Shown here: positions 42,951 to 51,553 of the stretch, piece by piece
Layout: each line of letters opens with the position of its first letter
Position numbering within the stretch: the first letter of the stretch is position 1
Source: Acidimicrobiales bacterium
Lineage (GTDB): Bacteria; Actinomycetota; Acidimicrobiia; Acidimicrobiales; Iamiaceae
Reading direction: 5' to 3'
DNA: 64,000 nt
Assembly: GCA_035547835.1 (NCBI GenBank)
Contig: DASZTW010000008.1
Coordinates: forward strand, 204,508 to 268,507
The notes under the pieces: generated by a model
Told to the model about the DNA's origin: nothing
Seen by the model: the letters and a program-made list of their open reading frames with translations, nothing else
Database searches by the model: none
Made by a program: the position numbers and the translations under genes

Positions 42951-45026
42951 ATGCTCCTAGGAGGCATCGTCCCGGCCCTGCACGCCGGCGCGCTCGAGAG
43001 CGGCGCCGAGCACGCCGTCCACGTGCCCGCGCTGGTCCATCTCGTGTGGCTGATCCCGGCCCTGCCCATCGCCGCGTTCGTGCTGCTGGTGGCCATCGGT
43101 CGCCGGCTGGGCGAGCCGACCGCCGGGTTCGTGGCCACCGGCGCCATGGGCCTGTCGTTCGTCGCCACGGTGCTCACGTACATCGGCTTGCGCCAGATGC
43201 ACGGTGAGGAACGGCATCACGTCCAGAAGATCTTCACGTGGTTCCACGTCGGCGGCTTCAAGGTCGACCTCAGCTTCCTGGCTGATCCGCTGTCGATCAC
43301 CATGTGCCTGTTCGTCACGTTCGTGGCGACGCTGATCTTCTTGTACGCCGTCGGCTACATGCACGGCGACCCGGACTTCCCGAAGTTCTTCATCTATCTG
43401 GCGTTCTTCGCCAGCTCGATGCTCGTGCTCGTGTTGGGCTCCAGCCTGCTGGTCACGTTCCTCGGCTGGGAAGGCGTCGGCGCGGCGTCCTACTTCCTCA
43501 TCGGGTTCTGGTTCCAGGACGAATCCAACTCGTCAGCGGCCAAGAAGGCGTTCATCACCAACCGGGTGGGCGACTTCGGCTTCATGGTCGCGATGTTCTT
43601 CGCGTTCAAGGCCTTCGGCTCGCTCGACTACCAGACGATGTTCTCGCACCTGTCCGGCACCGCCACCACCACGCTCACCGTCATCGGTGTGCTGGTGCTG
43701 CTCGGCGCTGCCGGCAAGTCGGCCCAGCTCCCGTTGTACTTGTGGCTGCCCGACGCCATGGCCGGTCCCACGCCGGTCTCGGCCCTCATGCACGCGGCCA
43801 CGATGGTGACCGCGGGCGTGTACCTGCTGGTGCGCATGAACCCGGTGCTCGCCGCCGCGTCGCCGTGGCTCGGCACCTTGATCGCCTGGGTGGGTGTCGG
43901 CACCGCGTTCTTCGCGGCCACGATCGCCATCAGCCAGCGCGACATCAAGAAGGTCCTGGCGTTCTCGACGGTCAGTCAGCTCGGCTACATGGTGCTGGCC
44001 GTGGGATCCGGGGCGTACGTCGCGGCGATCTTCCACATGATCACCCACGCCTTCTTCAAGGCGCTGCTGTTCCTCGGTGCCGGCTCGGTCATCCACGGGA
44101 TGGACAACGAGCAGGACATGAACTGGATGGGTGGCCTGCGGAAGTTCTTCCCGATCACGTCGGCGACGTTCATCGTGGCGTGGCTGGCGATCGCCGGTGT
44201 GCCGCCGTTTTCGGGCATGTGGTCCAAGGGCGAGATCCTGGGTGCCGCGTTCCACAAGAACCCGGCGCTGTGGGCGATCGGCCTGATCACCGCGATCATG
44301 ACCGCGTACTACATGACCCGCGAGGTCGTGCTGGTCTTCTTCGGTGAGCGTCGTTGGACCGAGGCCGAGCACGGCGCCCACGACGAGCACGGCGAGCATG
44401 CCCACGCCACGCACGATGCCGACGGCAACCCGTTGCCCCAGGGTCCCGGCGCACCGCACCACGTGGAGCACGGTTCCCCGGTGACACCGCACGAGTCGCC
44501 GGCGTTCATGACCTTGCCCTTGGTGGTGTTGGCGATCGGCGCGGCGTTCGGCGGCCTCTTGAACTTGCCGTTCAGCGACAAGTTCAAAGTGCTCGAACAT
44601 TGGCTTGAGCCATCGGTGCCAGGTGAGGTCGCGTTCCACTTGAGCACCAAGACCGAGTGGGCGCTCGAAGTCGGCGCGGTGATCGTCGGGCTGATCGCCA
44701 TCGCCGTCGGGTGGGCGCTGTACACCAAGCGCACCCGAGAGCAGCAGCGCAAGCTCGAACCAGCGATCCTCGAACAGAGCTGGTACTACGACAAGGCCGT
44801 CTCCGACTTCATGGGCGGCCCCGGTCGAAAGGCCTACGAGTGGGTCACGTTCTGGTTCGACCGCTATGTGATCGACGGTGCGGTCAACGGGGTCGGTCGC
44901 CTGGTCCGGGGGCTGGGACGCGGTACACGCCGCGTGCAGTCCGGTTACGTCCGCAACTACGCGCTCACGATCGCGATCGGCGTGGTGGTCCTCGTCGGCT
45001 TCGTGCTCGTCCGGGCGAACTTCTGA
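42951..45026 (+). CDS. nuoL: NADH-quinone oxidoreductase subunit L
   Basis: The 691-residue proton-pumping subunit has the Mrp-type core: FLGWEGVGAASYFLIGFWF, KSAQLPLYLWLPDAMAGPTP, ALMHAATMVTAGVYLLVR and KKVLAFSTVSQLGYMVLA. An unusual His-rich loop (EHGAHDEHGEHAHATHDADG, then APHHVEHGSPVTPHESP) lies near residues 470-515 and has no counterpart in the standard subunit. The C-terminal lateral helix follows. Confidence 0.95.
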   Translation: MLLGGIVPALHAGALESGAEHAVHVPALVHLVWLIPALPIAAFVLLVAIGRRLGEPTAGFVATGAMGLSFVATVLTYIGLRQMHGEERHHVQKIFTWFHVGGFKVDLSFLADPLSITMCLFVTFVATLIFLYAVGYMHGDPDFPKFFIYLAFFASSMLVLVLGSSLLVTFLGWEGVGAASYFLIGFWFQDESNSSAAKKAFITNRVGDFGFMVAMFFAFKAFGSLDYQTMFSHLSGTATTTLTVIGVLVLLGAAGKSAQLPLYLWLPDAMAGPTPVSALMHAATMVTAGVYLLVRMNPVLAAASPWLGTLIAWVGVGTAFFAATIAISQRDIKKVLAFSTVSQLGYMVLAVGSGAYVAAIFHMITHAFFKALLFLGAGSVIHGMDNEQDMNWMGGLRKFFPITSATFIVAWLAIAGVPPFSGMWSKGEILGAAFHKNPALWAIGLITAIMTAYYMTREVVLVFFGERRWTEAEHGAHDEHGEHAHATHDADGNPLPQGPGAPHHVEHGSPVTPHESPAFMTLPLVVLAIGAAFGGLLNLPFSDKFKVLEHWLEPSVPGEVAFHLSTKTEWALEVGAVIVGLIAIAVGWALYTKRTREQQRKLEPAILEQSWYYDKAVSDFMGGPGRKAYEWVTFWFDRYVIDGAVNGVGRLVRGLGRGTRRVQSGYVRNYALTIAIGVVVLVGFVLVRANF

Positions 45027-45039
45027 CAGGGCCAGAGAG

Positions 45040-46668
45040 ATGACCTCAACGATCTTCGCCTCGACCAGCCCGACCTTCCCGCTGCTCAGCGTGATGGTGA
45101 TCCTGCCCGCGCTCGGCGCGCTGGTGGTGGCCCTGCTCCCGCGGGAGCGCCCCGACGTCGCCAAGTTGCTCGGCGTGATCTTCTCGATCGCCACGTTCGC
45201 GCTCACGCTCTGGGTGCTGTTCAAGTTCAAGACACACCCGCACCTCGCGACCACTGGCAAGAACGGCCTCGCTCATTCCGAGGGCTTCCAACTCATCGAC
45301 CGGGCCCATTGGATCAAGCCGCTCGGGATCGACTGGTTCCTCGGAGTCGACGGCATCAGCTTGTGGCTGGTCGTGCTGACCGGTCTTTTGTTCCCGATCG
45401 GCCTGCTCGGGGCCGACGCGCACAAGAACCACAAGAGCTACGTCGCGTGGATGTTGCTGTTGGAGTTCGGCTGCCTCGGCACGTTCGTGGCGCTGGACCT
45501 CTTCGTGTTCTTCATCATGTTCGAGATCGTGCTGGTCCCGATGTACTTCTTGATCATCGGGTGGGGCTACGACGACCGGAAGTACGCGGGCACGAAGTTC
45601 TTCCTGTACACGATGCTCGGCTCGGCGTTCATGCTCGTGTCGTTGGTGACGCTGGTGACGCTGCACGCCCACGGTCACGGTGGCCACCTCACGTTCGACT
45701 TGGTCCAGATCGTCCACGATGGCGGCATCGCCAAGACCACGGCCCGTTGGCTGTTCGCCGGGTTCGCGATCGCGTTCGCGGTGAAAGTGCCCTTGTTCCC
45801 GGTGCACACGTGGCTGCCCGACGCCCACACCCAGGCGCCGACCGCCGGCTCGGTCATCTTGGCCGGCGTGTTGTTGAAGCTCGGCACGTACGGCTTCTTG
45901 CGCTTCGGGCTGTACCTCTTCCCGGAGGCGGCGGTCTGGTTCGCACCGGCGCTGGTCACCTTGGGGGTGATCGGGATCCTCTACGGCGCGGTCACCGCAG
46001 CCATGCAAAAGGACCTCAAGCGGATCGTCGCGTACTCCTCGGTGGCCCACCTGGGCTTCATCGCGCTGGGCACGTTCGCCTTGACCACCCAGAGCATCCA
46101 GGGCTCGGTGTTCCAGATGGTGAACCACGGGATCACCACCCCCGCCTTGTTCCTCCTCGTCGGGTTCATCTACGAGCGGCGCCACACCCGTGAGATCTCC
46201 AAGCTCGGCGGCATGCAGAAAGCTGCGCCGATCCTCGCCGCCGTGTTCATCTTCACGGTGTTCGCGTCGATCGGCCTGCCCGGCCTGAACGGCTTCGCGG
46301 GTGAGTTCCTCATCCTCGTCGGCTCGTTCCTCACCCGTGAGTGGTGGACGGTCGTGGCGGCGATCGGTGTCATCCTCGCCGCGTTGTACTTGTTGTGGGC
46401 TTACCAGCGGGTCTTCCACGGGACGCCCGACGAGGACAACGCCAACATCAAGGATCTGCACTGGAAGGAAGGCGCGGTCTTGGCGCCGCTGTTGGTGCTG
46501 ATGCTGTGGCTCGGGCTGTACCCGAAGCCGATGCTCGACCGGATCAAGCCTTCGGTCGACCACTTGATCGCCCACGTCGAGCAGCACAGCCATTATCGCC
46601 AGCCGGCCGTCAGCGGCGGTACGCCGAACGAAGCGATCCACCTGACGCACAAGGAGGGGGCCAAGTGA
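45040..46668 (+). CDS. nuoM: NADH-quinone oxidoreductase subunit M
   Basis: The 542-residue Mrp-type antiporter subunit shows FIMFEIVLVPMYFLIIGWGY, KVPLFPVHTWLPDAHTQAPT and KRIVAYSSVAHLGFIALG. The start is ATG at 45040 after a 13-base gap. It overlaps nuoN at GTGA. Confidence 0.95.
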   Translation: MTSTIFASTSPTFPLLSVMVILPALGALVVALLPRERPDVAKLLGVIFSIATFALTLWVLFKFKTHPHLATTGKNGLAHSEGFQLIDRAHWIKPLGIDWFLGVDGISLWLVVLTGLLFPIGLLGADAHKNHKSYVAWMLLLEFGCLGTFVALDLFVFFIMFEIVLVPMYFLIIGWGYDDRKYAGTKFFLYTMLGSAFMLVSLVTLVTLHAHGHGGHLTFDLVQIVHDGGIAKTTARWLFAGFAIAFAVKVPLFPVHTWLPDAHTQAPTAGSVILAGVLLKLGTYGFLRFGLYLFPEAAVWFAPALVTLGVIGILYGAVTAAMQKDLKRIVAYSSVAHLGFIALGTFALTTQSIQGSVFQMVNHGITTPALFLLVGFIYERRHTREISKLGGMQKAAPILAAVFIFTVFASIGLPGLNGFAGEFLILVGSFLTREWWTVVAAIGVILAALYLLWAYQRVFHGTPDEDNANIKDLHWKEGAVLAPLLVLMLWLGLYPKPMLDRIKPSVDHLIAHVEQHSHYRQPAVSGGTPNEAIHLTHKEGAK

Positions 46669-48197
46669 TCGGCCTCATTGGTCAGGCCGGTGGCACGTCG
46701 GCGGACTTCCACCTGCCGAACGTCTCCTGGTACGCGCTGACCCCGTTCCTGGTCCTGGTGGCCGGGTCGTTGGTCGTCCTCGTGCTCGGAGCCCTGCTGC
46801 GGACCGAGCCGGTGCGGCGGGCGTTCGCCCCGCTCACCGCCCTCATCGCCATCGCCGCCGGCATCACCGCGATCCCGCTGTGGCACAAGGTGTCCGACCA
46901 CGGCGCTTACACCACGATCGCCGGTTCGGTCGGCATCGACGGCTTCTCGCTGTTCCTCACCTTCGTGATCTGCGCCGGCACGGCCCTGGCAGCGCTGTTC
47001 GCCGACGGCTACCTGCGGCGAGAGGGCCTCGAAGGTCCTGAGGTCTATGTGCTGATGCTGCTGTCGGCGTCGGGCGGGCTGGTCATGGCGTTCGCCAACG
47101 ACCTGATCGTGGTGTTCCTCGGCCTCGAGATCCTGTCGATCGCCGTCTACGTCCTGGCCGGTTCGCACCTCCGGCGCACCCGCTCGGGTGAGGCGGCGCT
47201 GAAGTACTTCATCCTCGGCGCGTTCTCCTCCGCGTTCTTCTTGTACGGCATCTCGCTGGTGTACGGCGCCACCGGGACCACGAACCTCCTGCGGATCGTC
47301 GACTTCCTCGGCGGTTCAAACGGCCAACTGCTCACCAACGACGGGTTGCTCGTGGCCGGCATCGCGCTGCTCCTTGTGGGCTTCGGCTTCAAGGTCACGG
47401 CCGCGCCACTGCACATGTGGGGACCCGACGTGTACCAGGGCTCGCCCACCCCGGTCGTGGTGTTCATGGCCTCAGCGGTGAAAGCCGCCGGCTTCGCTGC
47501 CATGTTGCGGGTCCTGTACCTCGCGTTCGGCACGTACCGGCTCGACTGGCAGCCGATCGTCTACGTCTTGGCGGTGGCGAGCATCCTCATCGGTGGCGTG
47601 CTCGCGATCGTCCAGACCGACGTGAAGCGCATGATGGCGTACTCGTCGATCGCCCACGCCGGCTACGTGTTGGTGGGTGTGGAAGCCGCCACCAGGGAAG
47701 GTCTGTGGGCGGCGCTGTTCTACCTGGCCGCGTACACGTTCATGGTGGGTGGCACGTTCGGCGTGTTCACGGTGCTCGGTCGCCGTGGCGATGGCCACCA
47801 CCAGCTGTCGGAGTATGTCGGCCTCGCTCGACGCCAACCCACCCTGGCGCTGGTGCTCACGATCTTCCTGCTCGCGCAAGCGGGCGTGCCGTTCACGGTG
47901 GGCTTCGTCGGGAAGTTCTACGTGATCCTCGCCGCGGTGCGGGCCCACTCCTACTGGCTCGCGTTGATCGCGATGGTCGGCTCGGTGATCTCGGCGTACC
48001 TGTATCTGCGGATCGTGGTGAACATGTACACCGGCGACGAGGACCAGCCCGTCACCAGCGCGGCCCGGATCAAGATCCCGGTGTTCGCCGGCATCGGGCT
48101 CGGCCTCGCGGTGCTGTTCGTGGTCGTGTTCGGCATCATCCCCGGCCCGATCACCGATCTGGCCCACCACGCCACCCTCCCGCTCGCGATCCGCTGA
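46665..48197 (+). CDS. nuoN: NADH-quinone oxidoreductase subunit N
   Basis: The 510-residue Mrp-type subunit has LGLEILSIAVYVLAGSHL, FKVTAAPLHMWGPDVYQGSP and KRMMAYSSIAHAGYVLVG. GTG at 46665 has a strong AAGGAGGGGG ribosome-binding site seven bases upstream. It ends the complete 14-subunit nuo set. Confidence 0.95.
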   Translation: MIGLIGQAGGTSADFHLPNVSWYALTPFLVLVAGSLVVLVLGALLRTEPVRRAFAPLTALIAIAAGITAIPLWHKVSDHGAYTTIAGSVGIDGFSLFLTFVICAGTALAALFADGYLRREGLEGPEVYVLMLLSASGGLVMAFANDLIVVFLGLEILSIAVYVLAGSHLRRTRSGEAALKYFILGAFSSAFFLYGISLVYGATGTTNLLRIVDFLGGSNGQLLTNDGLLVAGIALLLVGFGFKVTAAPLHMWGPDVYQGSPTPVVVFMASAVKAAGFAAMLRVLYLAFGTYRLDWQPIVYVLAVASILIGGVLAIVQTDVKRMMAYSSIAHAGYVLVGVEAATREGLWAALFYLAAYTFMVGGTFGVFTVLGRRGDGHHQLSEYVGLARRQPTLALVLTIFLLAQAGVPFTVGFVGKFYVILAAVRAHSYWLALIAMVGSVISAYLYLRIVVNMYTGDEDQPVTSAARIKIPVFAGIGLGLAVLFVVVFGIIPGPITDLAHHATLPLAIR

Positions 48198-48226
48198 CCG
48201 CGTCGGCGCAGGTCAGCGGCCTGCAA

Positions 48227-48241
48227 CCCTCGTAGCGAGGG
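48227..48241 (+). terminator. Terminator after nuoN
   Basis: CCCTCG (48227-48232) pairs with CGAGGG (48236-48241) across the loop TAG, and is followed by GTTTCC. It sits 30 bases after the nuoN stop, between the nuo unit and the next group. Confidence 0.5.
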
Positions 48242-48325
48242 GTTTCCGGCGGCCCTGGGGCCGGGCGGGAAGTACCATGTCGGTAGCCCGGAACCAGAGG
48301 TCCGGTCACGTCCCCCGGAGGCCGA

Positions 48326-49858
48326 GTGGGTTTCAACGCCCGCGCCGACGACGCCACATTGGTCTTGGCCACCCGCGAAGGCGACCACGATGCCTTCGAG
48401 CTGCTGCTCCAGCGGTGGCTCGCGCGCGCCCACGAGACCGCCTCGTTCGTGCTCGCGAACGCCCACGACGCGGCGGGGGCCACGGCCGACGGCTTCGAGC
48501 ACGCGTGGCGCCGGATCGACGAGCTCGAACCGCCTTCCGAGTTCGGGCCCGACCTGCTGCGCGCCACGCGTCGTGCCGCGCTCGGCCGCATCGATGGCGG
48601 CGCGGCCCCGCTCGACCGCTTGGAGGCGTCGCGCACGCTGGTGACTCACAACGGCACCACGCCCGAGGAGCGATTGGCGCAGGCGAAGAGCCCGTCGGCC
48701 ATGTCCGACCCTGATCTCGCCGCGGTGGTGCGTTCGGCTGGCGTTGCCCTCGATCCCTCCGAGCGATCGGTCCTCGTGGCGAACCTGCGCGACGGGGTGA
48801 CAGCCGAGGCCCTGGCCGCCGACCTCGGCCTCCGACCCGACGAAGCGGAGCAACTCATCTTCCGCGTCGGCGCCCGCTTCCGCGCCGCCCTCGAGGCGAG
48901 GGTGCTGTGGCGCGCCGGTCACCCGCTGTGCCGCGACCTCGTCGAGTTGCTGGGCACCAAGGCGAGCCGGTTCGACAGCCAGCTCGCCACGGTCGTCACC
49001 GACCACGCCGAGGGCTGCACGGTGTGCCAGGCGGCCAAGCGAATCCAGCCCCGGCCCACCGCGTTGTTGGCCGCGGTGCCCGTCGCCGACGCCCCCGACC
49101 AGGTGGAGTCGACCGTGCGGGAGCGGCTGGTCGCGGATGGCTTCGTCGGCACGGCCACGCCTGCGGCCCGCCTTGCCCGGGTGTTCGGACGGGCGGAGGG
49201 CGAAGGCGACGATCGCCGTCGTCGCCGAGGACTGCTGCTGGCAGGCGGGGCAGTGCTCGCTGTGGTGGCGGTCGTGTTGTTGGCGATCCACCCCTGGACC
49301 TCGCCGGGGAAGCCGAACGTCGGGGTCCTGGGTGGGGCTTCCGACGGGTCCAACGCGCACGGTTCGATCGACTTGCCGGGCACGTCGCTCGTGCCCTCGA
49401 CCCGCGCCGATCGCACCACCTCCACGGTCGCGCGCACGCCGTCGACGGCCGCGTCGAGCACCACACAGCCAGCCGCCACGACCACCCGGCCGCTCACCAT
49501 CGTCGCGCCGCCCGACTCCGGCGTGAAGCGGCCCGTCATCACTTCCGCGTCGGCGACCCGCGTCGGACCGTGCACCACCGGTGAGGGTCAGCTGATTCAC
49601 GTCACTTGGCAGACCACGAACTCCACGGCCGTCACGATCACGCCCACGCCGACGCAGCCGGGCCCGGGCCCGTTCGGCGGGTCGGGATCGGCTGACCTCT
49701 GCTCGACCGACGACCCACCGATGGTCACCATCAACGCAGTCGGCCCCGGCGGGGGCACGTCACAGACCTTGCAGGTCGGCACGACGACGACCACGAGCAC
49801 CACGCCGTCGACCACGACGAGCACGACACGACCCGGGCTCGTCCCGCCGGGTCAGTAA
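48326..49858 (+). CDS. Membrane-anchored sigma-factor-like protein with extracytoplasmic tail
   Basis: The 510-residue protein has an ECF-sigma-like cytoplasmic half: a region-2-like segment (DHDAFELLLQRWLARAHETA) and a region-4-like segment (LDPSERSVLVANLRDGVTAE, then ALAADLGLRPDEAEQL). A zinc-anti-sigma-like H-x3-C-x2-C (DHAEGCTVCQAAKR) follows near residue 230. After arginine-rich RRRRRG comes one membrane helix (LLLAGGAVLAVVAVVLLAI), then ~190 Ser/Thr/Pro-rich extracytoplasmic residues. GTG at 48326 is preceded by GGAGG four bases away. It heads the group that includes the complex-I-like module, so it may regulate or assemble it. Whether it binds RNA polymerase is unknown. Confidence 0.75.
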   Translation: MGFNARADDATLVLATREGDHDAFELLLQRWLARAHETASFVLANAHDAAGATADGFEHAWRRIDELEPPSEFGPDLLRATRRAALGRIDGGAAPLDRLEASRTLVTHNGTTPEERLAQAKSPSAMSDPDLAAVVRSAGVALDPSERSVLVANLRDGVTAEALAADLGLRPDEAEQLIFRVGARFRAALEARVLWRAGHPLCRDLVELLGTKASRFDSQLATVVTDHAEGCTVCQAAKRIQPRPTALLAAVPVADAPDQVESTVRERLVADGFVGTATPAARLARVFGRAEGEGDDRRRRRGLLLAGGAVLAVVAVVLLAIHPWTSPGKPNVGVLGGASDGSNAHGSIDLPGTSLVPSTRADRTTSTVARTPSTAASSTTQPAATTTRPLTIVAPPDSGVKRPVITSASATRVGPCTTGEGQLIHVTWQTTNSTAVTITPTPTQPGPGPFGGSGSADLCSTDDPPMVTINAVGPGGGTSQTLQVGTTTTTSTTPSTTTSTTRPGLVPPGQ

Positions 49859-49898
49859 TGGCCCGGGTGGGCTCGGGGGCAGCAACGGGCGGCGCGGC

Positions 49899-50063
49899 AT
49901 GATGCGGCCTTACGTCGCGGTGCTCGTAGCAGGGCTGGTGCCGGCAGCCACGGTGTTCGGGGCGCGCTTGCTCGCCAAGTACATCCAGCCTGCCCGGTCG
50001 CCTTCCCCCGCCTCGGCGCACGATCACGCCGCCACCGCACCTCCCGGCCGACCGACGCGCTGA
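49899..50063 (+). CDS. Small membrane protein upstream of the NuoBD fusion
   Basis: The 54-residue protein has one membrane helix (YVAVLVAGLVPAATVFGARL) and a polar Pro/Ala/His tail. Two adjacent ATGs (49899 and 49902) are possible starts. Its stop overlaps the next ATG (TGATG), so it is translated together with the NuoB-NuoD fusion. It may be a small subunit of that module; nothing in it matches NuoA or NuoK. Confidence 0.6.
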   Translation: MMRPYVAVLVAGLVPAATVFGARLLAKYIQPARSPSPASAHDHAATAPPGRPTR

Positions 50064-51553
50064 TGGGCATCGTCGAGCGGGGCCTCGTGCCCCGGCCGGT
50101 CGCCACCATCGCCGCGCAGGCGCGCCGCTGGTCCTTGTGGGCTCTGCCATTGGGCCGGGCCTGCTGTGCGGGGGAGCTCGAGGCCGCGCTCCGCTCGCCG
50201 CGGGTTGACGCGACCCGGGTCGGGGTGACCACGGTCGACGACCCTGCCGCCGCCAACGTGTTGATCGTCGGGGGACCGTTGCTCGCGGGTGACCAGCGAT
50301 GGGTGTCCGAAGCGCTCGACGCGCTTGCTCACCCCCGCTACGTCATGGCCGTCGGCGCGTGCGCGCTGAGCGGGGGACCCTTCCGCACCGACCTCGGTGG
50401 GTGGTGTGGGCCCGTCGACGCGTCGGCCGGCGTGCCGGTCGACGTGTACGTCCCGGGCTGTCCGCCGCGGCCCGAAGCGATCCTCGACGGGATCGAGCGG
50501 TTGCGGGCACGGATCGCCGAAGAAGCCATCGATGAGCGGTGGGGCCGCGCCGCGGTGCGCGTGCCGCGCAGCTCCGGCGGAACGCCGCCACCGGCCGCGC
50601 CAGCGGCTCCCTTGCACCGGGGGGTCGAGCGAGTGGTCGAGCGGCTGGCCTGGTCGCAGGTCGGGCCCGTGCTGTGCCGACTCGACGAGGCGGGCACGAT
50701 CGCGCGTTCGGTCGCGTTCGCGCGGGCCTTCGAGACGCTCGTGGCACACGCCCCACCCCCGTCGATCGAACGGGCAAGGGACCTGCTCGTCGACCTGGCC
50801 GTCTTGCGTCACGTCACGGGCTGGTTCGTCCGTCTCGCCCGCCTCCTTGGGCTCGACGTGGTGGAGGCGTCGTCGTGGCGGGCCCGAGAGACCGTCCTTG
50901 ATGCGTTCGAGCACCTCACCGGAGCCCGGATCCACGTGGACGCGGTGCGTCCTGGACACGCCGACCTCGACCTGTCGCCGGCCGCGAACGCGGCGGTGGG
51001 CAAAGCGGCCGGCGAAGCCTGGGCGTGGACGCAGTCACTCGACCGCCTGCTGTTCGGCGTGGGTGTGGTCGAGGCGGAGCTGCGCGGCCTGGCCTCGGTC
51101 GATCACGACGCCGCGGTCGCCTTCGGCCTGTCCGGCCCCAACGGCCGTGCCAGTGCGTCCGAGGCGGTCGCGGTCGACGGCATCGCGGCCACCCACACCG
51201 CAGGTGACGCGTGGGCCCGTGCCTGGGTGCGCGCCCAGGACGCCCGCTCGGCCTGCCAGGCCGTGCTGGCGTGGTCGCAGGCCCCTCCGACCGGCGGCGA
51301 CCTGACGGGCACGCCGCTCGGCTACCCCCGCGCCGGGATCGCCGACGCGCACGTGGCCCACCCCGAAGGCGACCTGCTCTGCACGCTGGTGTCAAACGGC
51401 AGGGAGCGCCCTTGGCGAGTACGCGTGAACGGCCCCGGCATGGCGGCGCGCTCGATCTCCGCTCATGTGATCGCCCGGGAGGATCTTGACGGCAGTGGTC
51501 GCGACCTCGCGCAGCTGAGCTTCGCGGTTGATCCGGCCGGTACCGACCGGTGA
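50063..51553 (+). CDS. Fused NuoB-like and NuoD-like protein of a second, degenerate complex-I module
   Basis: The 496-residue protein joins two complex I subunits. Residues ~25-165 match NuoB: Cys34-Cys35 in LGRACCAGELEAAL, Cys100 in VGACALSGGPFRT and Cys133 in VDVYVPGCPPRPEAIL, so all four N2-cluster ligands are kept. After a Pro/Ala linker, residues ~190-496 match NuoD: ARETVLDAFEHLTGARIHVD aligns with the domain after the quinone loop, and the C-terminal SNGRERPWRVRVNGPG, then [12 protein letters not shown], aligns with SDGSARPWRMHIREPS and SSIDPILGGVDR of nuoD. The NuoD quinone loop GPQHPSTHG is missing, and no nickel-binding CxxC is present, so it is neither a normal complex I nor a hydrogenase. 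It overlaps the next gene by four bases. Confidence 0.8.
   Translation: MGIVERGLVPRPVATIAAQARRWSLWALPLGRACCAGELEAALRSPRVDATRVGVTTVDDPAAANVLIVGGPLLAGDQRWVSEALDALAHPRYVMAVGACALSGGPFRTDLGGWCGPVDASAGVPVDVYVPGCPPRPEAILDGIERLRARIAEEAIDERWGRAAVRVPRSSGGTPPPAAPAAPLHRGVERVVERLAWSQVGPVLCRLDEAGTIARSVAFARAFETLVAHAPPPSIERARDLLVDLAVLRHVTGWFVRLARLLGLDVVEASSWRARETVLDAFEHLTGARIHVDAVRPGHADLDLSPAANAAVGKAAGEAWAWTQSLDRLLFGVGVVEAELRGLASVDHDAAVAFGLSGPNGRASASEAVAVDGIAATHTAGDAWARAWVRAQDARSACQAVLAWSQAPPTGGDLTGTPLGYPRAGIADAHVAHPEGDLLCTLVSNGRERPWRVRVNGPGMAARSISAHVIAREDLDGSGRDLAQLSFAVDPAGTDR

Noticed and set aside
49858..49902. 14-codon frame (MARVGSGAATGGAA) between the sigma-like gene and the small membrane protein
   Set aside because: Composition is Gly/Ala-rich and uninformative; the stop-start overlaps at both ends can arise by chance in GC-rich sequence.
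50063..51553. NiFe hydrogenase assignment for the NuoB-NuoD fusion
   Set aside because: The large-subunit nickel motifs (RxCxxC and DPCxxC) are missing; the C-terminus aligns with NuoD ending in DP and GxDR-like residues.
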